Below, in pieces: positions 23,068 to 37,737 of a stretch of DNA of 64,000 bases; position 1 is the stretch's first letter; each line of letters opens with the position of its first letter. The stretch is from Sanguinoderma infundibulare (Eukaryota; Basidiomycota; Agaricomycetes; Polyporales; Polyporaceae): NCBI GenBank assembly GCA_032821775.1, contig JAVLRN010000001.1, forward strand, positions 4,650,001 to 4,714,000, read 5' to 3'. A model generated the notes under the pieces. It saw only the letters and a list, made by a program, of their open reading frames with translations, ran no database searches and was not told the DNA's origin. A program made the translations under genes and the position numbers.

Positions 23068-26000
23068 TGTTAGATTTAAGCCGCTTCCACTTTGGGAAGG
23101 TGAGCGCTCTCAGCTCTCAGCTAAGCCTTGTCTCTCGACCACCAGTTGGATTACGCAGGCTCATATGGATTTAACTGCTTCCCGGTAATCGGCCTCCGCG
23201 GTGGTGATGACATTCGGCAAGGATGCATTGGATGACGGATAGCCTCCGCTTGTTAGCGGTGGCGGCGATGGTAAAGGCCGATGCCCTCGCAGGTAGGGAA
23301 GACAACAATACAATCTCGGAAATTACGGGGGTCATCAGGGCTGATATATTGCACACCGCGTCTGATCAAGTCCCTGGATCATATCGGCGAAATTCGGTTG
23401 AAGGAGCATCGCAAGCTTGCTGTCTGCATAAGCCTCCGAGTATCGAACCGTCGCTTGCACTGGCGAGTTGCGACAGCGCGTGGAGCCCTGCGTAATTTGT
23501 TCACAGGTGTGCATCTCGTTCCCAAGCATCCTCCCCAGCGTCTGGCTGCTCCGATGAGTATGCGTTGGAATCGTGAGCCAATATACACAGCCGATGCAAC
23601 CCTTGATTTGTCCAAAATGAGCCTGTGCGAGCGTTCTCCGCCCGACAACATCATGTCCCCGGTACGAGACCCTCCGAGAGCTCAACAAAGTCCTTGTCAG
23701 GCCCACTCGAGCATACACAAAGATATGGTAGTAGAATCAATATATTGGAACGCAGACGGCCGCGGAGAGCTATAATGTTACCGCTCGATGGCATCTCGCT
23801 TTGCACCTCCGTGCAGATCTGCGTTTGATGACCGCTGCGCACACCGGCCTAGGGTCCAATCACGATTTTTGAGTGCGAGATCGACGGACGCGATCATGGC
23901 GGCCGTCGTGATTTGCCGTGTGCCTAGATGGATGGGTGGTTAGCCGACCTCGAAACCGCGTATGCAGAAAGGAGATCAGAAGGGAATTGGTATTTGGAAT
24001 GTGGAGATCGCGTCGCAAACCAGTATCCTGCCCGACCGCCTCGTCCTACACCAACCCCGCAGCCCGGAGCGCGAGGATGAGAAGCATGATTGCCGGGCGC
24101 ACGAGCGACTGTTCTAGCGGCGAGCGGAGGCGAGCAACCGGAGGCCGTTGAGCGTGGTCAAGATGGCGTTTGTGTTAAGATCAACGCGTGCGAACCACAT
24201 CGTGCAGTACGTCAACGGGGTAGGGATGGAGGTGAGAAGAGAGGGGCCGTCGGAGAAAGCGGGCAAATGTGGGACGCGGTCGCGTCGATTTTCCGAGATG
24301 CGGGCGTGCACAGAGATACCGTCCGGGCGCGCACAGACTGCGGGGCGGCAGGAAGTATTTAAAGGAGGCTGGAGGTTGCAGGTGCCCCCCATTCCCGTCC
24401 CCGTCCATCTGCCGCCACCCGCTTGTCATCATCGTGTCCGTCCGCGCCGAACAATCTCTGTGCTGTCCGTCCGCCACCTCCCGCTTGCCTTTGCTCACTT
24501 GTTGTGCCCGTCCTGTTCGAGGACTGGCGGTCTGCGGCGTGGCCGTCATCTTGACTGTCGCAGCAGAGAGGTACGTTTCCGGTCAGCTGCTGGTGGAAAG
24601 AATTTGACACTGACCGCACTTGTACATGTGCCCGCACCGCCCGTTCGACTCACGTTTGCGTATCGGGCACTCCAGTAGTCGTGGCAAAGAGGTACGCCAC
24701 CGCTCGGTTGCTCAGGGAGACATTTTGATGTTGACTGCGTTTGTAGTTGCAGAGCGTCGTACGTTGGCATCAGGAAGGACTGCGCAGGTGGCGCAAGAGG
24801 GTGGCCTGGGTGACGTCGGGTGTGATGTGATGCGCACGGCGTATGATGCTGTTTAGATACACTCAGATACAAACGACGGGGAGATGCTGTGTGGGGCAAT
24901 GACCTCAGGCTTAACTCGTCATCACTGCCATGACTGCGGCCGGAGCGCAAATGCAAGCTGAGCCGCGAGCCGTGGGAGTACGTACTCTACAGCATCGGGT
25001 CCTCCTCCCCGCGTCCAGGCGTCATTGAGCGACGGAGCGAGGCGTCGGCGGTTCTGGATATCATCTCCCCACGCGCATTGAATGGAGGCCGTTAAGGTTG
25101 GAGGGAGCATCGCTCGCTCGTATGCTGTTCATTCCGGAGGATCGCATCAGCGAGGCCGGGGCAAGGCATCCGTTGCAAATCGAAGGATTTCTCCTCGTGT
25201 GAATAGCCTCTGGCAGAACGCACTCCCGCCTGGTAAAGACAGAAGATGACCGTTCGCGTCGTCTCTCGGAAACGACAATTTCTTACAGGGTCGTCGTCAG
25301 AGTTCCGGCTCGGTACTAAAGATTAGCGGGCAAGGATACAAGCTCAGCAGCTGGAGACACTTTGTCCCAGCTTGCCACCGCAGGCGCGGAGTCATTGGAG
25401 ATCCGCGTGACCAGAACAGGGGAAGGTGAGCCGTGGTGTGTGAGGCTCACAGAAGCATCACCCACCGTCGAGCTGGCTTTTCTCGCGTTGCGAACCGTTA
25501 TGAGCATCACTCGCTTCTCGTGATGCACTCTCATGGGAGAGTCGACTTGTCTTCGGTACGTCTGTTGGATAAGTGTGGTCATTTGACAGCGCCGGGGGCC
25601 TCGTTCGAATGCTTAAAGTCCCATGGGCAGCCAAGAGCAGGACCGAGTGACAAGCCAGAGACAAGACTTGGAAACGCGCACAGAGCCAGAATTGAGGACG
25701 AGTGGGTGCTGTCGAGATCGTGACCCGGGCCGGTAAGGAAGCAGACGAGCCACGTGTCTGTGACCGACGCGTGTGGTCACAGTGACAATGAGCGCCTGCA
25801 GCTTTCGTGCAGGCTCGCTCCGACTGGCACATGGATAAATACCGGCACCGGATGACGACTGCAAATGCCCCCGTTTGAGCGTGCACCCGATGTCGTTGGG
25901 ATCATACAGGGCGAGCTGAGTATCCCCTCCTCCCAACTCGCTCTCACCAAGTCTCCAGCTAGGCAACACCCCTTCCCGCAACCGCACTCGGTCTCGGCGC

Positions 26001-26123
26001 TCGAATATCCTCACTTTCTGAGCTTCGTCGACCCGCTGTAATACGACTGGGACTGGCTCTTTGAAGTACTCGTTCTAATCCGACGACCACGACTTGGGCA
26101 CCCATCAATTACGACCTCGCACG

Positions 26124-28761
26124 ATGCAATCCCTCCGGTCCCGCAAGTCGACCCAAGCCCAAGCCAATGCCAATGCTCGCCAGAACACGATCCGCAAGGC
26201 GAACCCCGCCGCGCGCGATGCGGAGCGGCGGGCGACGCGTGTGGGGGAGAAGATGAAGAAACGGATGTCGATGCGCTACGCGGACATCTCTGGTCCCACA
26301 GGCATCCCCAACGTGCCGTCCCTGCCTGCGAGCCCAAGCGCGGGGCCGTACAGAGGGGCGTCGGTCGACGAGCGCGGGGGGTTGAATCTGGGCTTGGTGG
26401 TGGAGGAGCCGAGGGAGGACCCTAGGGCGGCGGAGCTGAGGCTGTTGGACAAGGACGACTTCGACCCTGATGCTTGTACGTATTGTTGTTTTGTTTTTGG
26501 CATGGGTATGATGTGGGACACATGGTATGATTGTGCAGATCTCAAGGTGAAGCTAGCCAACTCGACCGAGTCAGAGCTGAGGACGCTGCAGTCGGGTCTC
26601 CAGGCCCAGAAGGACGACGTTGCGGTGGACCTGCAGCGGAATGTATTCAAGAAGTACGGATGCCTCCTCTTACTTCTGCAGAGATAGGGCGATGCTGACA
26701 TCCCCATCAAAGCTACGCCGAGTTCATGCTCGTGTCGAAAGAGGTCAGCACGCTCGAGAACGAGATGCTCGAATTCAAGGATGCCCTATCAGAGTGGAAG
26801 GGCATGCCATCACTATTGCACATCGACGATTCGGCCTCCGTCGCAGGTATGTGCCCGACACCTTTGTGGTTCGCTCTCCGCCTCCTTCTCACACAACTTC
26901 CTCTCTCGCGTGTAGAGCGACGCAGGAACGTCCGCTCGTCCATCGCCGACCTCCGAGTACTGTACGCGAACCAGATGCAGAATCTCCACATGCAGATCGA
27001 GGGCTCATCCAAATTCGTTCCCACTACGCCCGGCCGACATGTTGTGGCCGAGATCGACAACGTCGTTGCGCTCAATCCGGCTACGTACAAGGTCGATCAC
27101 CCTGTGCGCTTTGTCCTGCTCGACGACGCAGTGCTCATGGCTCGGAAGCAGAAGCGGAGAAACAACACAGAGAGCGACAAGCTGGTCGCGGAGAAGTGCT
27201 GGCCGCTGTCCGATATGCTGGTCCTGGACACGAAGGATTCTCCCAGTGCGTCTTCCAGTCCGATTTCGGCGCACATCTGACTTGCACTAAACGGGGCGTG
27301 AAGACATGAACAACGTGTTCAAGATCAGGCACGGCAGGGAGACTCACGTCTATCGAACGGACATCGCTGCCGACAAGAAGAGCCTCCTGGCCCAGTTCCG
27401 TCACGTGGCTGAAGAGCAGCAAGCGAGGAAGCGCAAGGAGCGCGAAGGCGAGCACCAGCGACGAAAGAGCCTCTGGATGGGCGGGATGGACGTGCGTGAC
27501 ACCTTCTCATGCTCGTGTCCGCGATCTAACGTTGCGTTATGAACCTTGCAGAGAGCGTCGATGTTCGTCGCAGACGGCGCACCCGGGATGCCCCCCTTGC
27601 CAGAATGGATGGCCGACCTCGCGAACAAAGGTGCCGAGATGGGCTCGTCTGGGAAGGAGAAGTCTGAGCGCGACACCCGCTGGATTGGCGACTGGTCCGA
27701 CGAGCTAACCGTCTCGATCGCGCTCCGCGAGTGGGACAAGGCCGTGGCGCTTGTCGAGGAGGGCGAGGGGAAGCTCGCGATCATGCCCTCGCTGGGGGCG
27801 AAGTTGACGCCGCTCAAGGCGTCGCTGACGACGGCGCTGCTGCAGAGCTTGTCTGCACCGTCGAACAAGAAGAGCACTGTTGTCAGCTTGATCGGGCTCC
27901 TGGTGCGGTTGAACGCGGGCGCGGCTGCTCGGCGCACGTTCTTGGCGGCAAGGGCGGACGTGATCAAGAAGTGTGTGCGGAAGATCACGTTCGAGGGCCA
28001 TATTGGGTCGTACATTGCGGACCTGGCCACGGTGGTGTTCACCGGGATCAAGCATACGGCGGACTGGTTCCTCAGGAGCTTCAAAGAGAATGAGGTCGCC
28101 AGCAGTAAGTGGGACCTTCAGTATCTGGTGTTACCCTTTCTGGTTCTGATCACCAACAGGCTTCGTCGAGTGGGCGAAACAGCAGGTGGAGCTCTACGCA
28201 CAGATGTTCCAGAAGCAGGTCTACAGCTCGGACGTCGAGCCCCGCACCATCGATGACGCCATCCAAATCACCCACGTCCAGAGCAAGAAGCTCCTCGAGG
28301 AGTACGGCATCGACTTCCGCTACCTCCTCGACAGCCTCCTTCTCGACAAGCCGAACGACACCGTCCGTCCACCGACGTACCGCCCGCACGCCGAGCGGGC
28401 GCCCGAGCCGATCTACACGCCTTCCTCGACCCCCATCCGGTCTCGGTCCCCTGCGGCCGGCCCGCCCTCGCGTTCCCGTACACCGGTTCCCGCCGTCCCG
28501 CCAGTGCCGCCGCCGCCTGCGATTCCTGCGTTGGCCGTACCGACGCCGTTGTCCGCATCTGCGAGCAGATCGCCTTCGTCGTCCAGGCTGCGGTCGCCTG
28601 GACCGCCTCCGCGTATGGCCAGCCAGGCGTCTTTGAGGAGCAGGACCCCGTCGATGAGCGAAGGCTCAAGGAGAGGAGGTATGGCAACGGCCAGTTCCAG
28701 TCCTGCGCCGCCGCCACCGAGGTCGAGGGACAGGCCGAATAGGCAAGGTGGGATGTTCTAA
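26124..28761 (+). CDS. EXO84: exocyst subunit Exo84 (array copy 2)
   Basis: Same seven-exon structure as copy 1, shifted by 15,477 bp: exons 26,124-26,475; 26,539-26,653; 26,713-26,846; 26,916-27,245; 27,304-27,491; 27,552-28,104; 28,160-28,761. All introns keep GT-AG ends and the 757-aa frame is intact. Two private changes are found: R279Q (27,150) in the PH-type region, and G548R (28,074) in the C-terminal helical domain. Both are CG to CA transitions. The 3' tail matches copy 1, not copy 3. G548R could be mildly disruptive, but nothing in the sequence shows that this copy is inactive. Confidence 0.92.
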
Positions 28762-29369
28762 AGTCGGCGGTTGGGTTTTCCTTTGTTCGTGGTGAGTGAC
28801 CCGTCACATCACAAGGCAGGCTCGATGCTGGCGGAATGACGGGGTTGGTGGGGTTTGGAAGACAGGAGCGGAACGCCGTACCTCCTGGTGGTAGTTGCAA
28901 AGCTGTCGTGGAGTCGAACATTTGTAGTTGTAGACGCAATTCACACGTTGAGAATGACCGGGAAGAGTGCTTGAGATAGGGAATGGATTTGTGAATAGTC
29001 CGGACGGGGTGGACTTGTGAACGATCCGGACGGGTGAGCAAATTCTGAACAATACGGACAGTCCGCGCGCGAGAGGAGGGAGAGGAGAGCGGGGGATAGC
29101 CCGCGCGACCCCACTCGAAACTACAGCTATCTATGTACAGACACGTTCACTCACGACGGCAGGGAGGAGGGAGAGGAGAGCGGGGAGAATACAGCGGGGA
29201 TAACGCTACCTACGTACAGTCTACACAGGGGAGCGAGACAGAAACTCGTAATTTTGCTGCAACTCTACTACAGTGCTACAAGACATACAACCCAGCTCTC
29301 GGCGCAATCGTACACCAGAGAAACGAGATACACCCGTACGGCATCATCCACGTCCCGCAAAAATGCAGG

Positions 29370-29555
29370 CGGTTTGTGGTTCCCGAAGAACTCGGCGTAA
29401 ATCGCGTTCACGGGCTTGAAGTCGTCCATGTGGTGCAAGAACACCTGCCAACAACGCGTCCGCATTCAACATCCGTCCATCCGGCCAGGACACAAGGGGG
29501 AACATGAAGGAAGAGAAAAGGACGCACGGTGGTCTTCACAACCTTGCCCAGCTCC
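29370..29555 (-). pseudogene. RidA gene fragment (array copy 2)
   Basis: Same fragment as 13,893-14,078. Copy 3 has no equivalent because the array ends inside EXO84. Confidence 0.8.
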
Positions 29556-30659
29556 CCCGGCGGGATACGGACAAGCTGAGGGAACCCCGTAAGTTGGCCC
29601 GAGACGTCTAACTTACCTGTCAGCCAGATACAGTACAGAGCGGCCTTTCCGAAGCTTGAACATCCAGGGGGATTCGAGATCCATACTGGTGAGATTGGCA
29701 AGCGCGACACGCCCGCTCCTGCCTATGAACGCCAAGTTCAGAATGACGTTGAGATAATGCGGTGTTCGGAGAGTACGCACCGTGCAAATGAGAGTGCCTA
29801 GCTGGACACCAGTCTCGAGACCGCCTTGCGAGGGTCGTCGTCTGGGTGCCGCATCTCCGTCCGGATATCTGAATGAATACGCTCGCCCATCTTGAGATTG
29901 ACGTCTGGCAGCACACTGCGATGGTCGCAGAGCGTTGACACCCCGGAAGATAGGAAAAGTACAGCAAGAACTCACTGACATCTTGTCCGTGATCTCGAGG
30001 TTGACGTACACGACGATGTCGTCCTTGACCGGGCTGTGCGGTGTCCCACATCCGTGTGAACGTGAGCTCAAGTCCGGAATGAACCATACTGTATGCTCAC
30101 CGAGTACCAAGTCCGCGCGCGGTGATCTCCAAGTGGTCGAAGGGGCTGAGGTCGGAATAAAACGTTGAGCGACCATTTGATCACGCCTCGCGCTGACAGT
30201 CCGCCACCTTGACACGCCAGATGGACGATGAACTGGGTTGCCGAGGGAGACCCTTTGCCTGCCACGCCATTTCGACGCCATCAGTGTCTGCCACCATGCA
30301 TCGACAGAAACGCGTGGAAAGGACTCACTTGAGAGTTTGTGTTCGAAGGAACCATCGAGCCCGGATATGTATGGGGCGCGGGCAGCCGTGGAGGCGAAGA
30401 TGAAGGTGTGAAATGGGGAGACCCGAGAACGACGGGCGACATCCTGAGACGTCGCTGCAACGCGGCTTTCCTCCAGGTAGAGCAGGTGGATGCAAAAGAG
30501 AACACATCGGAGACATCGGTGAGGCAATTGCAGACCATTCGGTGTGATCGTGAGCTCAAGTCCGGAATGAACCGTTCGGAGGGTTTGCTCACCGAGCGCG
30601 CGGTGATCTTCAAGCGGTTGAGAGGGCTGAGGTCGGAATGACGTCCGGTCGGACGGCCT

Positions 30660-31117
30660 TCAGGTCATCCTGCTGCCAGAACATTCGAACGCAATCAGTG
30701 TCACGTACGCGTGAGTCGTCCGCTGTGCACGTGGCGTAGTACGCGTTCATCCAGTCGTCGCGGAAGATCTCCGGCGTCGTGTAGAACGATTTGGACGTGG
30801 GCCCTCCCCCTCTGCTGGAGGGATCGGCGGCGAGCGTGCGCGCTAGGTGCCAGTCTTTGACGTAGAGCGTCGTGCCTTGACCGTCCTGCCAGAGGGAGAG
30901 GACGTCGCGGAAGAGCATCTGCCGGCGTCGCTGGTCGCTGAAGTCGCGGGTGGAGCAGTCGGCGACCGTTACTTCACAGTGGCCGTGATCGGCTTTGAGG
31001 TGTGCCCACAGGACTGACCGAAGCTCCACCCGTGATTCGCTCAGCGTCGATCCCGGACGCCTCACAGAGCTCTGTAGTACACGCGCGACCGGGGATCCAT
31101 CAGCAACAAGAAATTGT
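30660..31117 (-). pseudogene. JMJD4-like JmjC-domain gene fragment (array copy 3)
   Basis: Same sequence as the fragment at 15,183-15,640, one period to the right, with the same loss of the iron-binding half. Confidence 0.55.
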
Positions 31118-31537
31118 CAGGATGCAGAGAGTCGACGTACTTACCGGACGTACGAGCGCATTGCACCCGCCGAGAGGCGACTCGAACGCGAACGTCGCAG
31201 ACATATAGCTCGTATGGAGGAGACTATAGCGAAGGAGAGGATCAGATGGACGACAGGGAGGTTTGGGGAGAGAGGAGAGGGGAAAGTCGCTGGGGACCAG
31301 CAAGAGGACTTTGAAACAGCGACGGCGTTACCTGGAGCAAAAGCTGATGTGTAATCACCGCGAATGATATTAGATGCTTACCGCTACGGTTAACTCATTT
31401 GATGGCGCGGTATCTCCGCGTCGTGAGGTGGTTTGAAATGCCCGATCATCGTGAATCTGAAGATATCCGAACCGCGCGTCCCGAAATGATTTCTTCCGCA
31501 TTAGAACGCGAATGAATGCATCAAGCGGAAGCTCGCT

Positions 31538-32116
31538 CTAGACGAGCGGCTCTGTGGGAGCAGGCACCGCAGGTGCTGGTGCTGGAGACGGGGCGGCAGG
31601 CGGCAGAGGATTGGGCATGGCCACCCGCACCGGCGACGCGTCCGCACTCTCTGGGACAGGTCTCGTCCCAGGTTTCACGGGCAGCGAAGAGTGCAGAGGG
31701 ACAGCAGCAGTCGGTGGCGGGTGCGCTTTTGGAGGTGGCAGAGCATCTTGCGATCCCGAGGTGGGCAGTGGTGGCGTCGACGTGCTGTTTGGCATAGGGT
31801 TCGCAGTGACGGACGTCATCACGGCGCGAGCGCCGTCCTTGGCCGCGGAGGCCTTCGCGCGAGCCGCTGCGATGCGTTCCGCCTGCTTCCTGAGCTGCTT
31901 CTTCCGCATGTCGATGCGCGCGTCTTCCTGCCGGCTCTTTTTGACAAAGTCTTTGACATCCCCGGGCCTGCAAAAATGACCATGTTTGCAAATCGCGCAG
32001 AGAATGGATACGCACTGAAACGGGTGCCATGAATCCCACAAATTCCGGTACCCCATCTCCCGAATCTCCGTCAACGGCGCGCTCCCGTACCGGCACGGCC
32101 ACGGCTCCTGATCCAC
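31538..32116 (-). pseudogene. possible THOC1/Hpr1 C-terminal fragment (array copy 3)
   Basis: Identical copy of the block at 584-1,162, with the 48-bp intron at 31,968-32,015. Confidence 0.4.
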
Positions 32117-33543
32117 CCTCTTTTCCGGACGCCCTCTGTCGCTTCCTCCAACCCGACCTCCCTCTTCTCCTCATCAACCTCGACATGCTGTTCCTGTGTA
32201 CGCATGAACAAAACGCGATGTCTAAGGACGCGAATATCAGGTACGTACGGCCGCCACCCTTAATCCAATTGATGGAGTGATATCTCCACGTCGCAAAGTG
32301 ATTTGAAATGGATCCACGCGAGATTCTGAATTCTCGCGAATCTCGCGTGTATCCAGGCAGTTTCTTCTACGTTACACTGCGGATAAGATTAGTCTGCGTG
32401 TCACCAAGCTTGTGTGCGCCGCGGAGAATGTTAAATCGGACTCGAATCGCCGATGCGGAAACTCGGGGTTTGAAGGTTCCAATCGCGGTCACCGCCAAGA
32501 AGACGGGGCGTGCGAGACCCGCTGGCCGCAGCTCCAACCCGTCAACTCCAAGCGGCGCGTGAGGTCGGTAGAAACATCGAGTTCTAGCGGCAGCGTCGAA
32601 TGCAGTGTGCCGATTCTTCTGGAGTGTATGCAGAGTGCCGCTGCGGCTGTGGGAAGGCTGACGACTCGCTTGGGACCGGGCTAATCGTATTGCAGCTGCT
32701 GGCCATGGATAAGTTCGAGACGATACTTTGGAAGAGCTTGCTCCGGTTCAGACCTTGTGCGTATCTCATGCTGAGCGTGGGGGGTTTGGGGAGGCTGGAT
32801 GGAACCGAGGGAAAGCGTCCCGGCGTGGCCACAGGCCGTAGAGTTTATTATCGCGATAATTGAAGCGAGTGCGTTGTGAGGAGATGGCAATGATGCGAGC
32901 TCGGGCTTGCGCTTGCTGAGATTTCTGCTCTGGTGATGGAATTTCAGATTATTGGTGTGCGCAAGCACCGCCAACGATGATGCGCACAGACTAGACTCAC
33001 CGCCTTGTGGTACGGGATGGATTTGGTCTTGCCCCTGCCTTCGTTCACAGCCACACTCTTGCTGATCCACGTTTTGGGTCGCGGAAGCGGTACTTGTACG
33101 TCGGCGTCGGTGATGGCAGCTTGAACATGAGCTGCGTCTCGGACGCGAGCTTGCCGTAGTCGGTCAGGCAGTACTCGTCGTCCGAGTCGTCGCCACCCTT
33201 GCTGCTCGCAGCGCGGCCCATGTCCGCGCGTCGCAGTAGTCACGATCGGCGGCCGCAGTTGGGGTGGAATGAGCGCCGTCCCCAATCGAAGTCAGACTTG
33301 TCGTAAAACGAGCCCGTAAGAGTTGCGTCGAAGCCGTCATCAAGAGTCAGCCGCCGCTGTGAAAAACATGGTCAGGGAAGGGGTGGACCGACCGAATGGC
33401 TCTGGGCCGTCCAAGAGCAGGTCCCTGCGATCAAAGATGTCATTAAAAGTCTCGCTACCCTGTCCCAACCTAGACCTCGGACTCCCTCCACGGTTCCCCA
33501 GTGAACGTGTGCACAGCTCGCTCACCCTGTAAAATGACCTGCA

Positions 33544-34654
33544 CCGTCTCAGAGAACGCACGGCTGTTGGGCGCCGTCTGCCGCAGCTCCTCCGTGACCG
33601 TTTATTGGACCCACTGCGCGTCGTCCGGCTCCAGCGTGAAACTGATCTCAAGCGAACGATGCCGGTTGGTTGCTGTCACTTCTTTTGCGGTCTTCGTGAA
33701 TGCAGCAGATGGTTGAGGAGGATGAGGAGCTGGAAGAGGAACTGCCGTCGGATATGCGTGTCAGCGATCTCGAGGTCCAGCAGCTCGGGGCTGGTGAGAC
33801 ACTTCGCAAAGTAGTACTGGCTCTTCGCGGCGCTCTCCGTGACTCCGGTTTCCCGTTTTCATTTCAAAGGACCGGCTAGTACCGTAGGTATATCGTTCGA
33901 CTTCCTGCTCATGAGCGTGCGGTCGTTCGCGGTGGCCTCCTCGATCACCTGCAGCATCTTGTCCACCGCCTCCTTGAACGATAAAAACGTAGCGCACGCG
34001 GCAAAAAAAGGCGGACGGGAGAATGAGCGCTGCAGCCCCCAAAACGCATGATCAAAGTCTGCTGGGAGATCAGCACGGGAGATAAGACGCACGCTCCATC
34101 TCTTTCCTCCGTTTCTCCGGCACGTTGGCCACCTGCTCCTCCTCCGTCTCATCCACATCAGATTTCTCTCCTGATGTGCCTGACTTCTCCCGCTCGTGTC
34201 CCTTCATGCGGGGCCCGTCCCACGTCGGCCCATACTCTCCTCGCAAGTTCACTCCGCTCCGCTCGCCCAACGGGAAGACGCGACTGAGGAATGTGAGCAT
34301 GCGACCACAAAACATAGTTATCGTGCCCGTGTTAGACAGCCGCCGAAGGAGGTTGTTCAGGGAGCAGAGGAGGACGAGGGCCTTGCCCTTCTGCGGGATC
34401 ATGCCCTCGGTGAGGCGTTCTGCACACTCTTCTATCCACGAGAATATGTGCGAGCACGAGGAGATGGGTTTGTGTCTCGAGGCTGTCGAGGGGAACACTT
34501 GGTCGCACGCATCTGTGGTCGCGCTGAGTGAAAGCCCGAGGATCGGAGTGTGAGTGCGCGAGCACATGCAAGCGAGACTAATCGACTTACCGATTCGCTG
34601 CCGCAACGAGCCGACATCACACATGCAGGCCGCTCCGGCTGTGTCTCGGATGCT
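33544..34654 (-). pseudogene. THOC1/Hpr1-like pseudogene, block I (array copy 3)
   Basis: Same sequence and lesions as 2,590-3,700. Confidence 0.75.
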
Positions 34655-35513
34655 TGCGACCTAAGTGGAGAGGAGATGGGGAAGAAGTATCAGTTTCAGA
34701 CTCTTGGTTACGGCCGCTCCGCACTGTACGCGCCTCTCGGGGTCACGGCAACCCTTGTCATAGTCGATCAGGCAGTACTCGTCATCCGAGTCGTCGCCAC
34801 CCTTGCTGCTCGCAGGGCGGCCCATGTCCGCACGTCGCAGTAGTCACGATCGGCAGCCGCGGTCGGGGTGGAATGAGCGCCGTCCCCAATTGAGCCAGAC
34901 TTGTCGTAATACGAGCCCGTGAGGGTCGCGGCGCGGCAAAGCTGTGATCAAGAGTCAGCTGCCGTTGTGAGGAACGTGGTCAGGGAAGGAATGGACCGAG
35001 TGATTGGCTCCGTGCCATCCAAGAGCGGGTCCCTGGAATCAAAGATGTCATTAGACGTCCCGCTACTCTCTCCTGCAGCCGAGGACTCACTCACCATCCT
35101 GGTGCGCCATGTACCCACCACTCGGAACTTTGTAGTCACGGACGCGTACGTCCGTCTGTTTGTCGCTGCGCTTTTTGGTACCACGCGAGTGTCAGGTAGG
35201 TCTTGCACGGGCGCGAGCGTTGCTTCTTCGTTGAAGGCGGGCAGCATAGCTTGAAGCGAATCGTCAAGGCGAGTGACAAGGCCCACTTCGAGCTTCGATT
35301 CCGGCTATGCGTCGAGCTTGGGCTACTTCAGCTATCGCACCCCCATCCAGACTACATGCTGTCGCGCATGTACGAGAACTGGAAGATCGCGGACGCGGTG
35401 AGTCAGCGGTTGAGGAGAGTGCAAGAGGCAATTGTGGAAGGCGCGGATGAAGCGGCGGGCTCAAGCCGATTGTGACGTCACGGACTCGCGGCTCGCCAGG
35501 GGCGCACTTCCAA

Positions 35514-36744
35514 GCCTGGTCGGGACCCTTCTTCTACTCCCCGTCGACCTCAATCTCGTCCGTCCGCAGTTCTCGGTCGAACGGTGTGCACAGCTCCAGT
35601 TCCTCTCCTGCTCTAGAATGACCTGCACCGTCTCAGAGAATGCACAGCTGTTGGGCGCCGTCTGGCGCAGTTCCTCCGTCGTGCGCGTGATCGTCTCTTG
35701 CACCCACTGTGCGTCGTCCGGGTCGAGCGTAAAATCGATTTGAAGGGAACGATTCCGGTTGGTCGCCCACGCCTCCTTCGCGTTCTTGGTAAACGTCAGG
35801 AGATGGTTGAGAAGGATGAGGAGCTGGAAGAGGAACTGGCGTCGGAAATGCGTGTCTGCGATCTCCAGGTCGAGCAGCTCAGGGCTGGTGAGGTACTTCA
35901 CAAAGTAGTACTAGCTGTTCGCGGCGCTCTCCGTGACTCCGGTTTCCCGTTTTTGTTTCAATGGACCAGCTGGTACCGTAGGTATATCATTCGACTTGCT
36001 GCCCATGAGCGCGCGGTCGTTCACGGTGGCCTCCTTGGTCGCTGGTAGCACCTTGTTCACCACCTCCTTGAACGATGAAAATGTGGCGTGCTCCGTGAAC
36101 GAAGGCGGATGGGATAATGGGCACTGCAGCGCCCGAAATGCATGAACGAGCGAGTACAAACCAATGGGAGAACAGACGCACGCTCCATCTCTTTCCTCCG
36201 TTTCTCCGGCACGTTCGCCACTTGCTGCTCCTTCGTCTCATCCACATCAGATTTCCCCCCTGATGTCCCTGACTTCTCCCGCTCGTGTCCCTTCACATGG
36301 GGCCCGTCCCACGTCGGCCCATACTCTCCTCGCAAGTTCACTCCGCTCCGCTCGCCCAACGGGAAGATGCGACTGAGGAATGTGAGCATGCGACCACAAA
36401 ACATAGTTGTCGTGCCCGTGTTAGACAGCCGTCAAAGGAGGTCGTTCAGATAGCGGAGGAGGACGAGGGCCTTGCCCTTCTGCGGGATCATGCCCTTGGT
36501 GAGGCGTTCTGCACACTCTTCTATCCACGAGAATGTGTGAGCACGAGGAGATGGGTTTGTGTCTCGAGGAGGTCCTGGAGGACTGTCGAGGGGAACACTT
36601 GCTCGCATGCATCTGTGGTCGCAGTGAGTGAAAGCCCGATGATCGGAGTGTGAGTGCACAAGCACATGCAAGCGAGGCTAATTGACTTACCAATTCACTG
36701 CCGCAATGAGCCGACATCACATACGGAGGCCGCTCCAGCACTGT
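35514..36744 (-). pseudogene. THOC1/Hpr1-like pseudogene, block II (array copy 3)
   Basis: Same sequence and lesions as 4,560-5,790. Just downstream in transcription direction, base 35,290 is G where copies 1 and 2 have A. Confidence 0.75.
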
Positions 36745-37737
36745 ACACGCCTCTCGGAGTTACGGCAACCAGTGAATTGAACGCTTTCATTGGAGTCGTG
36801 AGTCGCGCAAATGGAAAGCCCATCGGATACCCAAAGTCCGATGCGAAGACCTCAATCGAGTACCACGCCATCAGATTTTGCGAGCTCCTGGGGGCCGTCA
36901 CCGACGCAACAAGGTACTGCCCACGAGGGAGCAGCACCATCTCGAGCACCATCTGCGGGTATTAATCTCCCATCAGCGCATATACTTGGGGTTGTCGCGG
37001 TCCCCATGCTCCAGGAGGGAGATGGTGCGGGTGAGGTAACACTCGGCTTCGAGCCGGGAGAGGTTCACGACGGGGTAGCGGTCGGTGGGCGAGACGGGCG
37101 GACACCGCCGGTTCGTTCGAGCAGCGCTGCAGCCAGTCACTGAAGGCGGATGAACTCCGAGTTGGTCATACGACTGACACTAGTGCGCATGGTCGAGTAA
37201 TCGCTGACATCAATTAGACAATGCTGAATATGGCCGCGATTCACAAAAGCGGACACCGGATGGGTTCAGCCCCGACACCACGATAGGCCATGAAAGAAGA
37301 CGTGGTGCGCATGGATATGACCTTGCATACAGCCGAGCGGACGCGATCTTTGGGGGTATTACGAGGGGCTCACTCACCCATCGAAGTGATCCAGTTAGGT
37401 GATGTCCGAACGAGTATTTGGCCGGACGTCTGATGGATGATGCCCGCGTGCGGTGCTGATTTGAAAGTCCAAGATGGCAAGCCGGTCGAGTCCAGTCCCT
37501 GTATTTGATGGCATGCAATGTCAGCAAATGAGATTTTAGCTGACACAGCAATCATAACACACTTACGCTGGCGAAGGGCCGGTCATTGATGCAGCGATGA
37601 TCGTGGTAGAGAGCAAAGAGCGACTGCCACGACACGAACCGAGGGCAGCGCCACAAGGGTCCAAGCGCCCGCAGCTGCCATTTGCGGAATCCCGCTCTCT
37701 CATATTGAACCTCCATCAGCTTCGACCCCGCTTCCAC
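36695..37737 (-). pseudogene. gene fragment, perhaps F-box family (array copy 3)
   Basis: Identical to 5,741-6,783, with the same interruptions. Confidence 0.3.

Larger units (their letters stand above)
15478..30954. repeat. 15,477-bp tandem array, copy 2
   Basis: Second full period, same orientation. Private bases found here are A at 27,150 and A at 28,074, both in EXO84, where the other two copies have G. No insertion or deletion relative to copy 1 was seen. Confidence 0.97.
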